The notes beneath the pieces were generated by a model. That model was given only the letters and a program-made list of their open reading frames with translations, did not search any database and had not been told where the DNA came from. DNA of 64,000 nt from positions 119,712 through 183,711 of the forward strand of contig LUCM01000831.1 of assembly GCA_008360955.1 (NCBI GenBank). Reading direction: 5' to 3'. Positions 1-14,600 of this stretch are shown here, in pieces. The DNA comes from Fasciolopsis buskii. Taxonomy: Eukaryota > Platyhelminthes > Trematoda > Plagiorchiida > Fasciolidae. Numbering within the stretch: position 1 is the first letter of the stretch; each line of letters starts with the position of its first letter. The position numbers and the translations under genes are program-made.

Positions 1-70
1 TGATGATGATGATGATGATGATGATTCGGATGATGATGATGGTGATGATGATGATGATGATGATGGTGAT
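1..70. repeat. (GAT)n trinucleotide microsatellite
   Basis: The window opens inside an imperfect GAT/TGA trinucleotide tract with a few interruptions, followed by purine-rich sequence to about position 105. It is low complexity and any reading frame through it is not evidence of coding. Confidence 0.9.
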
Positions 71-105
71 GCGGACTAGGAGGAAAAGGAGGAGGAGAAG
101 ATAAT

Positions 106-2562
106 GATGATTATAATTCGATCGTCCACAATGATGGTGGAGACTCAGATGATAAGGATGTTGGTAATAAATCCGATGATAGTTTAAGATTACAACATTA
201 ACAAGACTGCAAACTGTTTTTATCATTTAAATGACGAGTACAGTTCTCGTACCTGACTAGATAAGTCCAGAGACACGGGATTGCTCAGTGTGTGCAATTA
301 AAATCCCAGTGCTGATTGGCATCGATCATTGGCCAAATTAGAGTAACAAAATTCAGTCATATGAATATTTTGTTTGTTTTGTCTATGTAATTCTCTTTAT
401 GATATAATGTCATTCAATTAACTATCGTCAAAGGCAACCTTATGGGATGGGATTGATGGGATCAGACGTGATTAGACCGAAGTACTTCATTCACGTTGGC
501 ACGCACGTCTTACAACATAATCGGCATCTGTGTACCATTCAACTATGCAAATCAACGAAGACACTCATAATACGTTGGCAACTTCATCAAAACTTTGTAC
601 TGTCAGTACTTCGCTGAGTTTTTGACTGGACAGCATCGGTTTTCGTTTTATCATCTGTCCCTCTGTTACCATCGAACGGACTATTTGTACTCTGTCACTC
701 GCCGACCACAGATTTCAGAGATCTAGTGTAAGGCTTACTAATTTCCAGAATTGCGGTTGTTGGTGTCACGCTGACCGGACATGGAGTACCTGCCTTGTTG
801 GAACACATTCTCTGTTCTCTCGAGCGTGGTTGGACCGGAATCGCATGTAGCCCTGATTGGATAGTCATGCGCGTAGATCTTTTCTTTGTTGTACAGTTGA
901 CTGCTTCTATTTTCAGGTTTATGTTCATCTTCTAAAATTTCTACCTTTTTACCATTTTCAACTTTTCGAACCCGTTCGAACCTCAATTTGTTAATTAGAC
1001 AAAATCAAGCCGTGTTATTCGCCCCCCAGCATTTGTCTAGCCCATCCTCTGGGATGGCGATTAACGAAAGGGGGTTTGACAAGCCACTGACCTTGTCTCT
1101 AAGCTCACAGTTCAATCAGTGTTGTCATTGCTCTTATCCCAGTGTTCGGTGCTATTGGACTGCATGCGGTGAGTGCGTTCACATGCAAGGCTGATCGCGC
1201 TGGTACCGTGTCAGAAATTTTCATTGTTCAATCACTTTATTACGCCGCCAAGATATTCAAAACCCAAGTAAATAAGCAAAAATCTCCGATGTTTTCACAA
1301 GAATTTAAAATCAGAAATGAAAGGAAACTAAATTAAAACCTTCCCGAAAAATTTTATGTCTGTGCATTGATTTCTCGCCTATTGTTTTTTAAGAATAGCC
1401 GTGAGAAAACTCGACCTTGAGACATTCAAAATATCGACTTTTTCTCTCCCAAACGTTGGTTATTATGCAAACATCGCGTTCATCACTTTGAGCTGAACTT
1501 TATCTGGACTGAGGGACAGTGCACGACAACCTGGGAATGAGTGATTGGCAACGAACTTTTAAAACACCATATATGTATATTATATATAAATATATATATG
1601 TATATATGTTTGTATATATGTATGTATATAGAGTGAGTACAGTTTAACGCAACGGGTGGCCTCCGGGATAGTTTGGGCTGATTCTCGATGGGGAGAACAG
1701 TAATGAGGAAAAAAATGTTAGCCAAAATGCGCCTCCCTCTGTCCTCTTAGTATGTTTTACAATCCACAATGGCCTTAATTCGCGCTATCGTCTTGGCGCG
1801 AGTTACGCGTCTGAAAGTTTAAATGAACAGCCAATTGAAGAACAGTCTTATTTTATCTGCTCAAAACCAAGACAGACAAACAGACAGGACAATCGTTTCG
1901 CTCGGTATTGCGTGAAATATGCCCCAAGCGATGAGATTTTCTTATCCTAATAAGGATAACAGCCACCTAGCCACATGTGAACACTATTCAATTGTTCTGT
2001 CGATCGCTAACCTCGCATGGCCGGGCAGACAAATCTATGGATGAACCCGACTGCAGAGCAGACATAGGAAAAGAAAACACACACAAAACTGATGAAAACC
2101 CTATCTACGTTTGGGATGCATGTACACAAGTCTTCGCCACGTCAAGAAGCGTTCCCTTGGTTACCTTTCGTATGTAGACAAACAATGAGTTGTAATCCTG
2201 GGTCCAAGATAGTAGTATTCACCAAATAGAAACTGTACAAGTGAGAAAAACGATTGGTAACATCATCAAAGCTTTGAGTTCAGTTGAATCGCTTAGAAGA
2301 ACAACGGAAATAACCCGGCCTAACTGTGACATCTTGTGAAAATTGAAACACGCGGATTTTAGTTCTCCCGTATTTATTCAATTCGAACACAAAAGATCGG
2401 ATCACATTCAGTCTTATTATCAAAATCATATTGAACAGTGTTCAGTGAATCAAACTCATCATCCAACCAATCGATTCATCATTTAAACAGTGACAATTTT
2501 ATCATCATTTTTTGTCTAATTTACTTTGCTGACGTAAACAATCACGTGGTGTGTGAGTCACA
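106..2562. other. Upstream flank of the long split gene; no gene recognised
   Basis: I see only short open frames without coding character. The one clear structure is an interrupted (TA)n tract at about 1568-1632. The promoter of the downstream gene presumably lies here, but I find no distinctive TATA or initiator arrangement to support a position. Confidence 0.5.
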
Positions 2563-2637
2563 ATGACAACTAATCGAAGAGTGTACACTGACGGTCAATT
2601 AAAAAATCAATTGACAAAACTTGATCCGGAAAAACAG
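2563..2637 (+). CDS. Exon 1 of the long split gene, with start codon
   Basis: It encodes 25 residues beginning MTTNRRVYTDG. The ATG is the first codon but one after an in-frame TGA, so translation cannot start further upstream without splicing. The exon ends CAG before a consensus gtaagt donor, phase 0. Confidence 0.75.
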
Positions 2638-5600
2638 GTAAGTTGAATTTAAGTGCCAAGCTTTCAAAATACCCAGTTACGCGATTACCATGAAACACGT
2701 CTCTTCTCTCTGCCTCTCAACAAAACTGTTTGTTTGTTTGTTTGTTTGTTCGATTAAAATTAAAGCCTACTGGCCGGATATAAAAAAAACAAGAAAGAAG
2801 ACAGAAAATCAAACGTCGCATTACTTGCCCAAAATCCTTACTAACAGTAACATTCATTACTGACGTATTATTAGTGGTAGTAACCCCAGTACCAGTAGTA
2901 GTAATGGTAGTAGTAGTTGTTGAAGTTTCGAGAAATTTGAACACACTAATTGACTGGTTGTCTTTCGAACTTCATTCGCAAAATACAAATTTCAGTTCGT
3001 TCGAACAGTCCGGCTTTAGGTAATCACCAGACTTGAGTTTGGCTCAAGCTAGACCTCATCTTTGGTGCATCTTCGTCCTCGAAACTAAACTTTTTCGCCT
3101 GGCAGTCGCGTTCGTTACCATTGTGCTGCCCAACCCTTCCGGATATCTTCAGACTATTGTGGCAAACAAGGGCACCCGACAGCTCTGAACAAGATTGAAG
3201 TTCCAGAAAGTCGTCAGTTGATCAAAAAACATCATCAATATTACACAATTCTAGAAAGTAATTGTGAGACATGGACGCTGAAAACCAAACGCGATGCAGG
3301 CCGAGTGGGGATAGTTACCCAGTCTTCCTGTGAAGATTCGAGTGAAGTTAACGGGACAGCATCCTTTTGAGGCTTCCGGTCACTGTTGGTTATCACTTAA
3401 CATCACATATGATAACACTTTACCCGACCATTCTCATTAGTTTAGTCGACAGCTAGTGACTCAGTGGTAGTGGACAGGCCGTGCAGTTGGAGAGCTGTAG
3501 TTGAACCCTAGGTTCGATGAAGAATATGAACTACTGATGACTTCCTACGACAGCACGAATTGAGTCTGGAGTTTCGCGAGAGTAAGTTTGACCGGATGGC
3601 CGGAGTTTTGTGCACTGAGACCGATGTTTAGAGAACGGCTGGTTAAGCGAAAATACTACCAGTTGCAAGCACTACTCGCAATTGATTATAAAATATATAT
3701 TCACGTAAAATTCCAAACCTTCCTACGTTTATCACATGGACTATCGCGAAAATACGAAAATACCAGACAATTTTATTTGGATTGGAAAACGTTTTTGATC
3801 ACTTGTAAATTAGTCACCGGAACTGTGCTGGAGCCCGATTGGAGGTGGGAACTATGAATCGGTTATTTTCAACTTTGGGTCTACCAGTAAAGAATTCAAT
3901 ATCGTGAAGTATGAAGTCATCTCGTAGCTGGATTAATCCACCACACAATATCCCCGCAGCCTTTCGTATCGGTTGATTTACTAATTAGGACGAATGCTTT
4001 TACTGGACTGGTTTCACATGATATCATTGTGAATCACTCATTGCAGTTCGGCATATACTCGATCAGATACAATAAAAAATCAAAGAAAATGTTTCAGCAC
4101 GTTTATCGGAGCTGGTAGAGACGGTTTAGACTGAAGACAGGACATCGTCCACGGCCTAGATTGGAACTCTTGGAATTGGCACGTACGATCAGTTATTGAT
4201 GTGCCCTAACAAAGAGGAACAGTAGTCAACCGTCTCCGGGGTCTCATTGTCTAACTGGATTATCAAGCGATGAGATGGTGCAAATTTTACACCCAACATG
4301 ATGATATCCCCGTCGCGCCGAATGACTGACAGCGCTGGAGTAATATTTATACTGAAAATCGGTTCGCGAGATTCGGCTGGTCACAATAACTACCGGTTGC
4401 AAATTGCCAACGGACACTGGACTTGTTCGACCGAAACGAAGCAACTGAAAACAACGGAAAGACCACATTACAAAAGAAACAAGTTCAGAGTTTATCTGCA
4501 AGTTCATACGACTATATACACGCTAGAAAATATCCTAAATCGCTTAGTACCTATCGTCCAATGGCCTTCGAGGAATGTTTGAACTGCACGGTCACCTGGG
4601 ACCACCGTTCTCATTCGTCGACTGTTAACGCGGATTGGAGCGACGAGGTACCGCGTTTTATCAAGTACATTGCTAGCAGACTTACCACACTTGATCAACC
4701 AGCAATGAGATCAGTTAATTACAAACGTAAACAACCGTAATGTTCTATTTTCAAATGGTAACTCACCAAATTCGTTGGATATTTTGTCAGTCCTTTGTGG
4801 TAGCCTAAGAAATTGGCTTGAAGTGGCAGACATCTTTTGGATCCAATTGTCTAATCCTGTTATCGACCTCCTAACCAAACTACTAGCAGTCTTCGCATTG
4901 TCGAAAACTTGTCCCGGATCCAGTTTGCATTTTTCGGCAAAAGAATTCAACCAAAACTTGGACGAATTTGATCAAAACAAATCAATTCGATTAAACCGTT
5001 ACGGATAACTTTTCTTCATTTTTCCACGGTTTCTTCCGTTGTAGGCTATTCTCAGCTTTCAAGGCTTCCATTTTGCTGAGCTGCGTTTATTCGCATGTCC
5101 GAGATCGAGCAGATTCGGATGCCGTGACATACTGTTCGTGTGTTCACAAACCATTACACAAACAACAATATGATTGCTACTACTACTACTACTACTACTA
5201 CTACTAATACTGCTACTACTGCTACTACTACTACTACTATTACTACTACTGTTACTACCACAGTGGGCGTCATTCTTGCACTGCAAAAGTATCTGCTCCC
5301 GTACAGTTTTTCCATCTGATTGTGTTTTGATTACTTTTCAATGCTGCGAGTTGGCAACGGAAACCGGAGGGCATAAGTGCAAACTTAGGCGTTGTAAAAA
5401 AAAGAACTGAATCGAACTGATTTGTCCACTTCTCCCGTTTGGTTGTTAGAAATTCCGAAAGCATTTTCCTATCGTTTTCGTGCATATATATGTATATATA
5501 TATATATATATATATACAAATATATATATATATATGTATGCACTGGTTGCCAGAAAAAGGCCCATCCTTCGAAACCACACCATAATTGCATGGCCTCGGG

Positions 5601-8600
5601 TATACTCAAGAGCTGCTTGGGACAGAACTGCCTATCCTATCACACTGTTCAGCCTCCGTTCAAACCGATCTCGTCAATTCGATCGAGATGAATATTTACA
5701 AATAAGATACAGTCATTTTTGTCTGTCAATTGAATGACAACGAAAGTTGCTTTTTGTGTGTGCTTACAATGCGTGGAATATGCTCAAGTGACACAAAGCG
5801 GAGATCAGTCCTTTGGACCGGTAAACCGGCAGACTGATCATCCAAGAATAAATATCAAACTTATATTCAGAAACACAATTATGGAAGATCAAATCAAAGT
5901 GATCTGATGAAAACAACAGTGCAGCCGCACAGATGAGTTTCCCCAAAATGTTTGTGGAAATGTTCTACTGGAACAGTAAGGAGTGTTGGTTGCTCGGTGT
6001 CCGGTCGCTAATGGTTAGTATTTTCGGGAAATCGTGAATTTGCACTGGAACACAAGCACTAAGCCGATTTTCTACGTTGAAGACGCACTTCTGCATTGTT
6101 CTCTTATTGTTTACAAATTTAATATCCACCACGATACCAAGATGGTCATGTGACCATCTCGATCGTTAAGTGTAGTGATACCGGTTTGAAGGAAGGGTTT
6201 GGTCATTTAGTGAAGTGTTACTACTTAGGAGGGTATATCTAATCATTTATAAATTCCGCCATGCGAAGATTTCTGATCACTTTCGAGTAGCAGAGCTTGA
6301 GAATAGTGAATCAGTATATATTTAGAGATACCAAATTTTCATACAATGATGTGTTTGCGAGACTGATATTATATACTTCAATAAAAATGATTCATATTGT
6401 ATAGATTATGAACACTAAATGTCTTATTTTGGTGAAACCACTCCGATTCTATGAAACACGGGGAAAACCCGGACCAGTCAGAGTTCTAGCTCGACCAGTT
6501 TACGGAGTATTCAAGCAATTAATTAGGCAGATCGTCTACCTTCGAATGATGTCATATCTCCACAGAGGTACAAAGACAAACGTATCCAGTGGTTTGCTTC
6601 TTATTAGGGAAAACTTTTTAGTCAATCAAACGAATGCCCATCGTCATACGCGACAGATATCAGTGATCAGTTTGGAAACCCTCGCTGGTCCTATAAGCAT
6701 GCCATTGAAAGAATGATGTGACGTCAACCTCAGTAACTCCCGTCGGCAACAATTTTGCACGTTACAAACGATTCTCCATGCATTGTCAACATCGACATTG
6801 AAAATCATAGAATCACTGTCCATCTATTTCATTTTTGTTAGAAACCAAAAACAATGCGTATCCATTGCAAATCGGCCCGAATATTTGTCGGTCTAACTTC
6901 TTAGCTATTTTACACTAACCGAAACGATTCAATTGTTATTGCGGTCTGAGAAAACCCGAAACGATTCGGAAAACTAGCGGACAACTTGCGAAGGAGTCGA
7001 ATTTCCGGTACTGGATCGGATCTAACAGTACAAAGATCCGAGTCGATTTACTGGACTGCTTGAGGTCATGTAAATTCTGACAATGTTATGAGTAAAACGT
7101 GCAAATTTTATGAGCCCTATGGATTTGAAAGTGCTCGTGTTGATATAAACCAGCACGGTTACGGAGCCTCAGGCCATGTTCGCTTTCGGGTCTTGTGAAT
7201 TGCAGTTCAGTTACACACCCCTCTCCAAGATGGCTTTCCCAGTCCATGCACCGGATATATATATATATATATATACGTGTTGGTAGTAGGAGATTGAATG
7301 TTTTCGTGAAATAATTCATCAAGTGATATCATCGCTCAAACCAACATGAACAAACCAGGGGAGCGCAGCACACCTGTTTCAACTTTATTAGGAATCATCA
7401 GCAATGCATATCCATCAAGCCCAAACTGGGACGCGAACCCAGAACGAACGATTCTGAGTCGAACGCCTTACCCATTACGCCGTCGGGCAGGTACTGAACG
7501 GGTCGTTGAACTTCACCACATGATGATGTTGCACCTATCCGTGACTGATTTGCACGGCCACTGGCAGCCAGCGCACACCAGTCGACCCCTTCTGATTGAT
7601 TACTTTTCTGCAGGTAGCTTTGGAAATGACTTACAGAGCTTGGCTACTTGGTATGTGTTAGTAGTATATGCACATATATACATATATGTATATCACCAAA
7701 AACTTATTCGTAGCCTCAGGAGTGTGCAAGGAAGCTCTTCGTTGAAGAGTCCACAGAGGAACCAAGACTGCGATTCGCTGATAATTCTTCGTCAGATGGG
7801 CTGAACTAACCTGAGGAAGGCTGACGAAATGCCACCAGAATGGACGTAAATTGTGTGTTTCAGGGTCAGTTTCGTTCACCAATTCACTTACTACCTACAG
7901 TAATAATATATATATATATATATATATATCACAGTTGTGATTCTTCTGTGGACTCTTCGATGAAGAGCATCCATGCACACTCCTGATGCTACAGATTCGA
8001 TTGTGGTGAGAAATATCAATCAATTCGGAGTGTGCAAGTATGTGGATGTTTTGACAAGAGAGCATCGGGTACGCATACCTGACGAGCGACAATAACCGCG
8101 AAACCGGTCGTGTGCTCCCGGGCTAATTTTGTTTACGCATCCAGATACTACTTCCTGGTTCTATATATACATATATATATATATAATCACCCGCCTGAAA
8201 ATAAGGATATTCCAACAAAACAAGTCAGTAAAATTTTATATACAGCGGATAACTGAGGGCGAAAAGTAATAGTAAACCAGTACAAACCAATTGCTGTTTT
8301 GTATTTTTTGCAGCACAAATTCTACGATTTTTCACTGTTTTCAGATTACTTGTTTAGGGAGGATGAGTTCTACAGACAGGTCACAAAGTGTTCGCCCCAG
8401 TGACTTCGGTTTTGAGTTATATATCTTGGCATCTCCAACCAGTAACATTCCTCATCTGTCGGGCCACAACCAAGAAGGCAGGAAACACTGACCGATGACA
8501 AAGCCGAAGTAATGTTCTTCATACCTCTAAACCAAGTTAGAGCCTGACCGTCACTCCCTTTTATCCACTCTTGCCCATCACATGAAAAAGGAGTAGGGAA

Positions 8601-11600
8601 AGGTAGACGATGCGCAAGTATACGCAATACCTGTCCAAGCCATCGAAGACGACGTAGAGCGATTATCTGTCGCAGTCAGAGGTCAACTGTCTGCACCCAA
8701 CACACGACGACGCATACTGTCCTTACTCAACCGATGTTCTCACCAAACACGAGCAGTGCTTCGGATAAACTCGTTGCCGAGCATCCCCGGCTCGGATAGG
8801 CCAGGTCTCGCTACCATAAAGCAGAACATTACGAACTGTGGCATGGCAAACCATTCCCTTGAGAGAAGGCCGGACGTCACGGCGGCTTCACAAGTGTCGC
8901 AGATTCGCGGAAGCTGCTCTGGCTTTCGAATTTTGTGATGTGAACTTCTCTCCAGTGATTCCGACAGGTATGATCAGGCTCCTGAGGTACCCAAGGCTAC
9001 TGAGTGCCCCTCACTGATAAACACAAATGGTGAATGCATGCACAAGCTCCTGATAATCTTGAGGAAGAACCTTGCATTCTGAAGAAGCAAACTATATATT
9101 GTGGACGGTATAATCTTAATGACACAGCGCTGTTGGTAGATGCAATACGCCGACGTTTCGACTACCGTGGGTAGTCTTTCTCAAGGCAAGTTTTACAATA
9201 AAAAAATCATTCACAATGAAATCCAATATATGGCACATTCGTCGGAAAGTACATACTTTACCTGGATACCTCAATCGCGAAGCGGTCTAATAGGCGTTGA
9301 ACTGCCTGTGTAGTCACCCAGCAAGGCGATATCATCGTCAACATCTGTTCTTTGGGAGAAGTTTAACTCCACACTCTAAAAGACCAGATAAAACCTTCTG
9401 TGAAATATCCTCTGCGACAAAGTTCAATGGAAATGGGGACGAAGGGCAGTTTTGCCGTACTCCAATGGAGACCACGAAGGGTGGAAAAAGCTGTCAATAA
9501 GCCATCACCCAACCTAACATGACCCCGAATAGACTGGCGTGTGTCAAGAAGGCGCAGAGACTCAGCGGAAATTCAGAGTGTTACAGCGCGACCAGTCAAG
9601 CAACAACTAACTAACCAAGCAGAAAATAAAACATTTTTTCTAAGCCATCAGTATTCATTGATGACTTGAGGTGTGCGGAGACAATTCTGGCTTTTTATTC
9701 AATGCACTTCGAAAGATTAAAACGTGAGTAGGATCAGATGGCTAATCGCGATCTAACCGATGTTGCAGTGTGCGTTTTGGGCGCCCATCGAAGCATATGG
9801 ACAACTTAGTGCACATTAAAGTGTAGTCGGAACCTATTGGGGAGATGGGGATTGGGTGTTCTAGCACGACCGGGCAGTCTTTCAAACAGTCCCACCATTT
9901 TTAGTTAATAGCGATGTGGTCGATTTGAATCCATTGCTGACTCAAAGAGGACGGACGAAGTGCCGCATCGGTGATTCGAACGTCTGAAGATTGTACTAGC
10001 CAGAAATAATTGATGGTCTGAGCGCAAGGCCAACAATCGTTCGCGGTTTTAAGAACGACAGGAATCGAGTTCAGTGACTTCCTAGATGCGTCGCATTGAA
10101 GGACAACCGACCTGCCCGAGCATTCACGTTCTCCGCCGAAACCACGATGTCACCCTACCTTCTTGTGCTTAAGAGGCAGTGCAGGTTTTGGTAGAAAATG
10201 CCCTTGACTGCATCTGGGCTGCAATCTGTTGGCGCGTAGGCTGAGACAGCAAACAAGTTTTGTCTATCAAGGAGACAACTGTTTAGTTTGCACCAATCTC
10301 GAAGTCCCACTGCACACAGCCGTCTATCGATTGGGATCCATTTAGGCAGTGCAGCGTCAACCGTCTCACCAATGCCAGCAAAACCTGAATCTGAAGCCTC
10401 AGAGTCACAGAAAGGCAGGTAAAAATTGGCGGAAGGACTGGATATGGATATCAGTCGGATAACACAGCTGAAGTCTTTAATACGTGTGTCTTGGATACAA
10501 CAACCATCGACGTCTAGGATCTGCAATTCAAGGGTTAAACACCCCTGTTGCTATTTGTGGAAAAACCTGAGAGAACAAAAAGAGGAACAGGACTTAATCA
10601 AGTAACATTACTACTCGCATGGCCGACTGTAGTTCCCCGAAGAATGTACGGAATTCCGGTGAGAAGGGAAAGAACAAAACGAATTAGTAGAGGAATGAAA
10701 AGTTGTTTACCGCGGAAAGGCAGCTGTCGAGAATGAGATAGGAGCGATAAAATCCTATCCGAAGATCGATCATTTTCGTGACTGTATGCGTCATGGACTG
10801 TTGCGCTAGTCGGTCGCTCAGTCCAGAGTAGGTCTTTTAAGTTGATGATGTGCTTCCAGCTTTTTCATGGTCAAACGAGTACTGGAATGCAACCGAAACA
10901 TTCCAGACGAGCCGGTGGCCAGATGATCGGTTCATACATCGCCGCTGGAGAGCCTTGTCGCGTCAGTGGGACACGACAAGTGGCAATGTCTTTACTTAGT
11001 TGGCGAGCCATACTCGTCAAATCACAGTACCATCAGTTGGCTCTTGTGGAGTTTTTTAACGTGAAAGTCTTCCAGGCGAAATCGCACATCGTCCTCGATA
11101 TTACCGCTGCTTGTCCGCGGTCGCTTATTTGGTGGGCTTGAGCCTAACTTATTCACGGTTAACCACCTGGATAGCCACAATTCGGCAATCCAGGGACTTG
11201 CCTAGTGTTATGCAGCGCTGTCTTGAGGGCATACCTTACCCAAAATTATAAATCTGAGTAATTTTCCATCTAGCACGTCATCTAATGACCCGAAAAATGG
11301 ATCGCAGTATCCTACGACTAACTTCAGCGTTCTTACAAAAATTTCCCCACAGTAGTCTAGGGATAAATCGAAGGCACTCATGGTTATTTATCGAGACTTT
11401 GTACATTTCCTATGATTCTGCCCCGCTTAGAAGTACCCATCTTGCTGTGTAAGGACCTTTGGCTGATAACCCTATACCGACTCGATATCAGAGATGGTGA
11501 TTAGTTATACCATTTATCGGTCAATTATGAAGGAATTTTAAAATATCCAATTGCTGATGGATTTTTAGGGTCAAATGGTCGTTTTCGAAGAACTTAGGCG

Positions 11601-14600
11601 AACTCCTTAGCTGCGATTTGAGCTGGAGGCTCAGCCGGTCAGCTAGGGTGTTGCGATTTTCCCTGAAGAGGTTCAAGCAGTGAGGTGAACTGTCGAGAAA
11701 TTACACAGAGGTTGAACACGACTACTAGAACAATGTCCCATAAGGAGGATTTGAAAGGTAGCTGAATAGAACCCTAATCTAGCGATCAGGATGCTGTGAA
11801 CAGTTGCGAGATGGGTCCGCACCCATTGACGCAGGTCGGACAAAACTTCTGTTGTCTCTGGCTAATTCTGGGAGTAACATGAGATCATTTGTATACGATC
11901 ATTGCGCGGAACACCGTCTCATTAAATTGTCTAAAGGCGAATGTCAACTTAATTTACACTGGATAATGGCTTCATCGGTATAGTTTCATTTTTTCTAGCA
12001 TATCACACACAAACTCCGATTTGTCCTGGTATCACTTTCGTACGTGTTGGAAACCGTATGTTTTGTTCATCTAAATTCACACCGACGAAGACGAAATCTC
12101 TAATGGGAATATAATTGGCTCTGGCCAGCAGGCAAATAATAAATAGTGTCTTACAGAATTCGAATAATTCTACCACCAGTCATACCCAGCACTTAGCAAC
12201 ACTGTTTTCGCCGAGTCCCCTTTATGCTAAATGTACACTTTCGTTTGATTAATAATAAAAGTAAAGGAATTGAAATCACATGGTGAATTGTTTCATCAAA
12301 ACGCCTAATCTCCTGTTACTGACACATACCAATTAGCCATGCTCTCTAGGTCATGCCCAAAGCCTTCGTCGTACTTAGGCTACCTGCAGAGAAGTCGTCT
12401 ATCAGTAGGGGTCAGTCGGTGTGTGCTAGCGGCCACTAGCCGTGCAAATCAGCCACGGATAGGTGCGAAATCATCATGTAGTGAAGTTCAACAAACCGTT
12501 CAGTACCTGCCCCATGGCGTAATGGGTAAGGCGTTCGACTCCGAATCGTTCGTTCCGTGTACACATACTAGTTTGGGCGCGATTTCTATGCACTGCTGAT
12601 TATTACTAACATGGGTGAAACAGGCGGACAGTGCTCCCATGGTTTCTTACTGGTTAACTGAACGTTGGCATTACATGGATAAAAGAAAATCAATCAACGA
12701 TTTGCCCGGTCTTCTAACTCCTTTCCTCTGCGGTTAGTTAGACACAGTATGGTTGGTCCCCGCGGTGAAATCCGTAGGGCCTCATTTAAAAAAGCAGTTG
12801 TAGAGAGGACGTCTCATTTAATCAACATTCTCGGTTGGTTTTACAGTTCGAGTTTGCCGGGTTTGGCAGTTTGATGGTTAATGTTCCATCATCCGCCCAA
12901 ATGACATGATCAATGAATAGAAATCATTTTACTTAAGGGAACTGAAACCAGTACTGACATCCGGAGTGATGACACCCCAATCTCTGTCGAACACGGAAAA
13001 GCTTTTTAGGTATCATCTGTTCTTCTCAGTCTCTTAGACTTCCCGAGACATTCGGGATCTTATGCGGACGGTAAAGTTAAGACTGCACCGTCATTTTCCT
13101 CTCAAAAGGCTCACGCAACCAACTCAAGCCCGTCGTCCGGGGACAGTGAACAGGGAGTGATCAGTGCGTATGGAGAGCAACTTATGTCAGAGGTATTGTT
13201 GCCTTTTCCTTATCAAAAAATGTTTATTTCATCCCCTTCTGAGTGATCAGTTCACAGTTGAGTCGGAAGCAGGCAGTGGTGTCACAAGAAATTTACTTTG
13301 TCGTTTCAGTCTAATCAGATTTGTTTATAAGTTTAGTCATCCACCCATGAATAACCGGTACGATATTCATTTGTTCACTTTGATTGTTAGCGCCTCATCG
13401 TTTTCTACTTCGGTGATAGAAAGCTTTAACCAGTCCCTTGTGGCATGCATCCGAGACTGTGGCTCATTTCAACTAGCATTTGAACTCTTAGGAGAACTAA
13501 GATCACTTAGCAGCAATTTCTTGGTACGACCTCGTTGAAGACATTCAGGAATTTAATTTTCTCCTCTTGGAATATTCTCTAGGAGTTGAGCTTGGTATTC
13601 AGGTCGCAATAGTTTCATTACCAGCTGAGAGGATATCATCAGTACGTAGACAGTGACCAGTCTGAGATGAGACGCAATGATAATGTCATTTCAGTTAATG
13701 ACAAAACGTTTGTAACTTGAACGCCAATCGAAACGCCTACGAGACTTTGAAGACTGTCAACTTGAAGTACAAATTCCTGGTATTCAAAATGGTCTAAAAT
13801 AATGCTTTTCCTCCATCGACGGTGTTCGAGACGAGGTCATCTCGGACCCTCAGTGGGACGCTCTTGAGCTACCTCTCTCCTAAACCCTAAGCCATCATTT
13901 GATTGCAACTAGCTTTAATCTAAACTACACCACACATCAATCATTAGAAAAATTATATAAACTACTTTCTTTCCACTCCCATTATTCACATTTCTCTCCC
14001 AAATTAGCAAGAATTTCTGCGTTTCTCTGACTATTTTATTGAGAAAGAGTCAGACATCTATTTGGATACTTTATCCCAATCAAGAAATGCTTTCTCTGAT
14101 GCACTGTCACAAATCAAACGTGATTTGGGTTTCGATACAGTCAGCGATGAAGAGGATGACGAAGATGAGACGGAAGAAACGACCGACGGGAATTTCAAAC
14201 GAAACGGTGCGTCAGAAGTTGTTTTTTTCTCTTTCGGTCTCCATCGTCTACAGATGACAAACTCATCTTCGTTCGGTCTTAACCTCACCACTTAACCTAT
14301 CAATTTTATTACTACTGCATACATTTTAATAGAACTATGCATCCTTTTTCAATCACAAAATAATGCGGTCAACAAATAACGATAAAAATACAAATTAGTT
14401 TGGTGAACTAGAATAAAATGTCATTCTTCTTCGTCGGGGTTTGTCTAGCAGAAGAAAGAACGAAACTATCGGGCGGGGATCATATATTAGAGAACGGACC
14501 GTAATCTGGAACTAGACGATGAGATGAGTTAACTAGCAAACGTTTCATCCGAACGCATTTGATGCACCGTGCATCAGACGCATGGTTCATCCACAGTTTT

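Larger units (their letters stand above)
2638..14007. other. Intron 1 (about 11.4 kb), a repeat reservoir
   Basis: The intron runs from gtaagt to the attag acceptor. It contains microsatellites, two tRNA-related SINE copies, the hammerhead repeat units and an RTE LINE, each listed separately. In 3000-5170, 5540-7250, 10760-12330 and 12650-14007 I see nothing but short random open frames. Confidence 0.7.

Noticed and set aside
5059..5410. Poly-Leu and poly-Ser proteins
   Set aside because: Translation of the TAC trinucleotide tract.
7346..7804. 152-codon open frame as a gene
   Set aside because: It runs antisense through a SINE and into the hammerhead repeat left domain.
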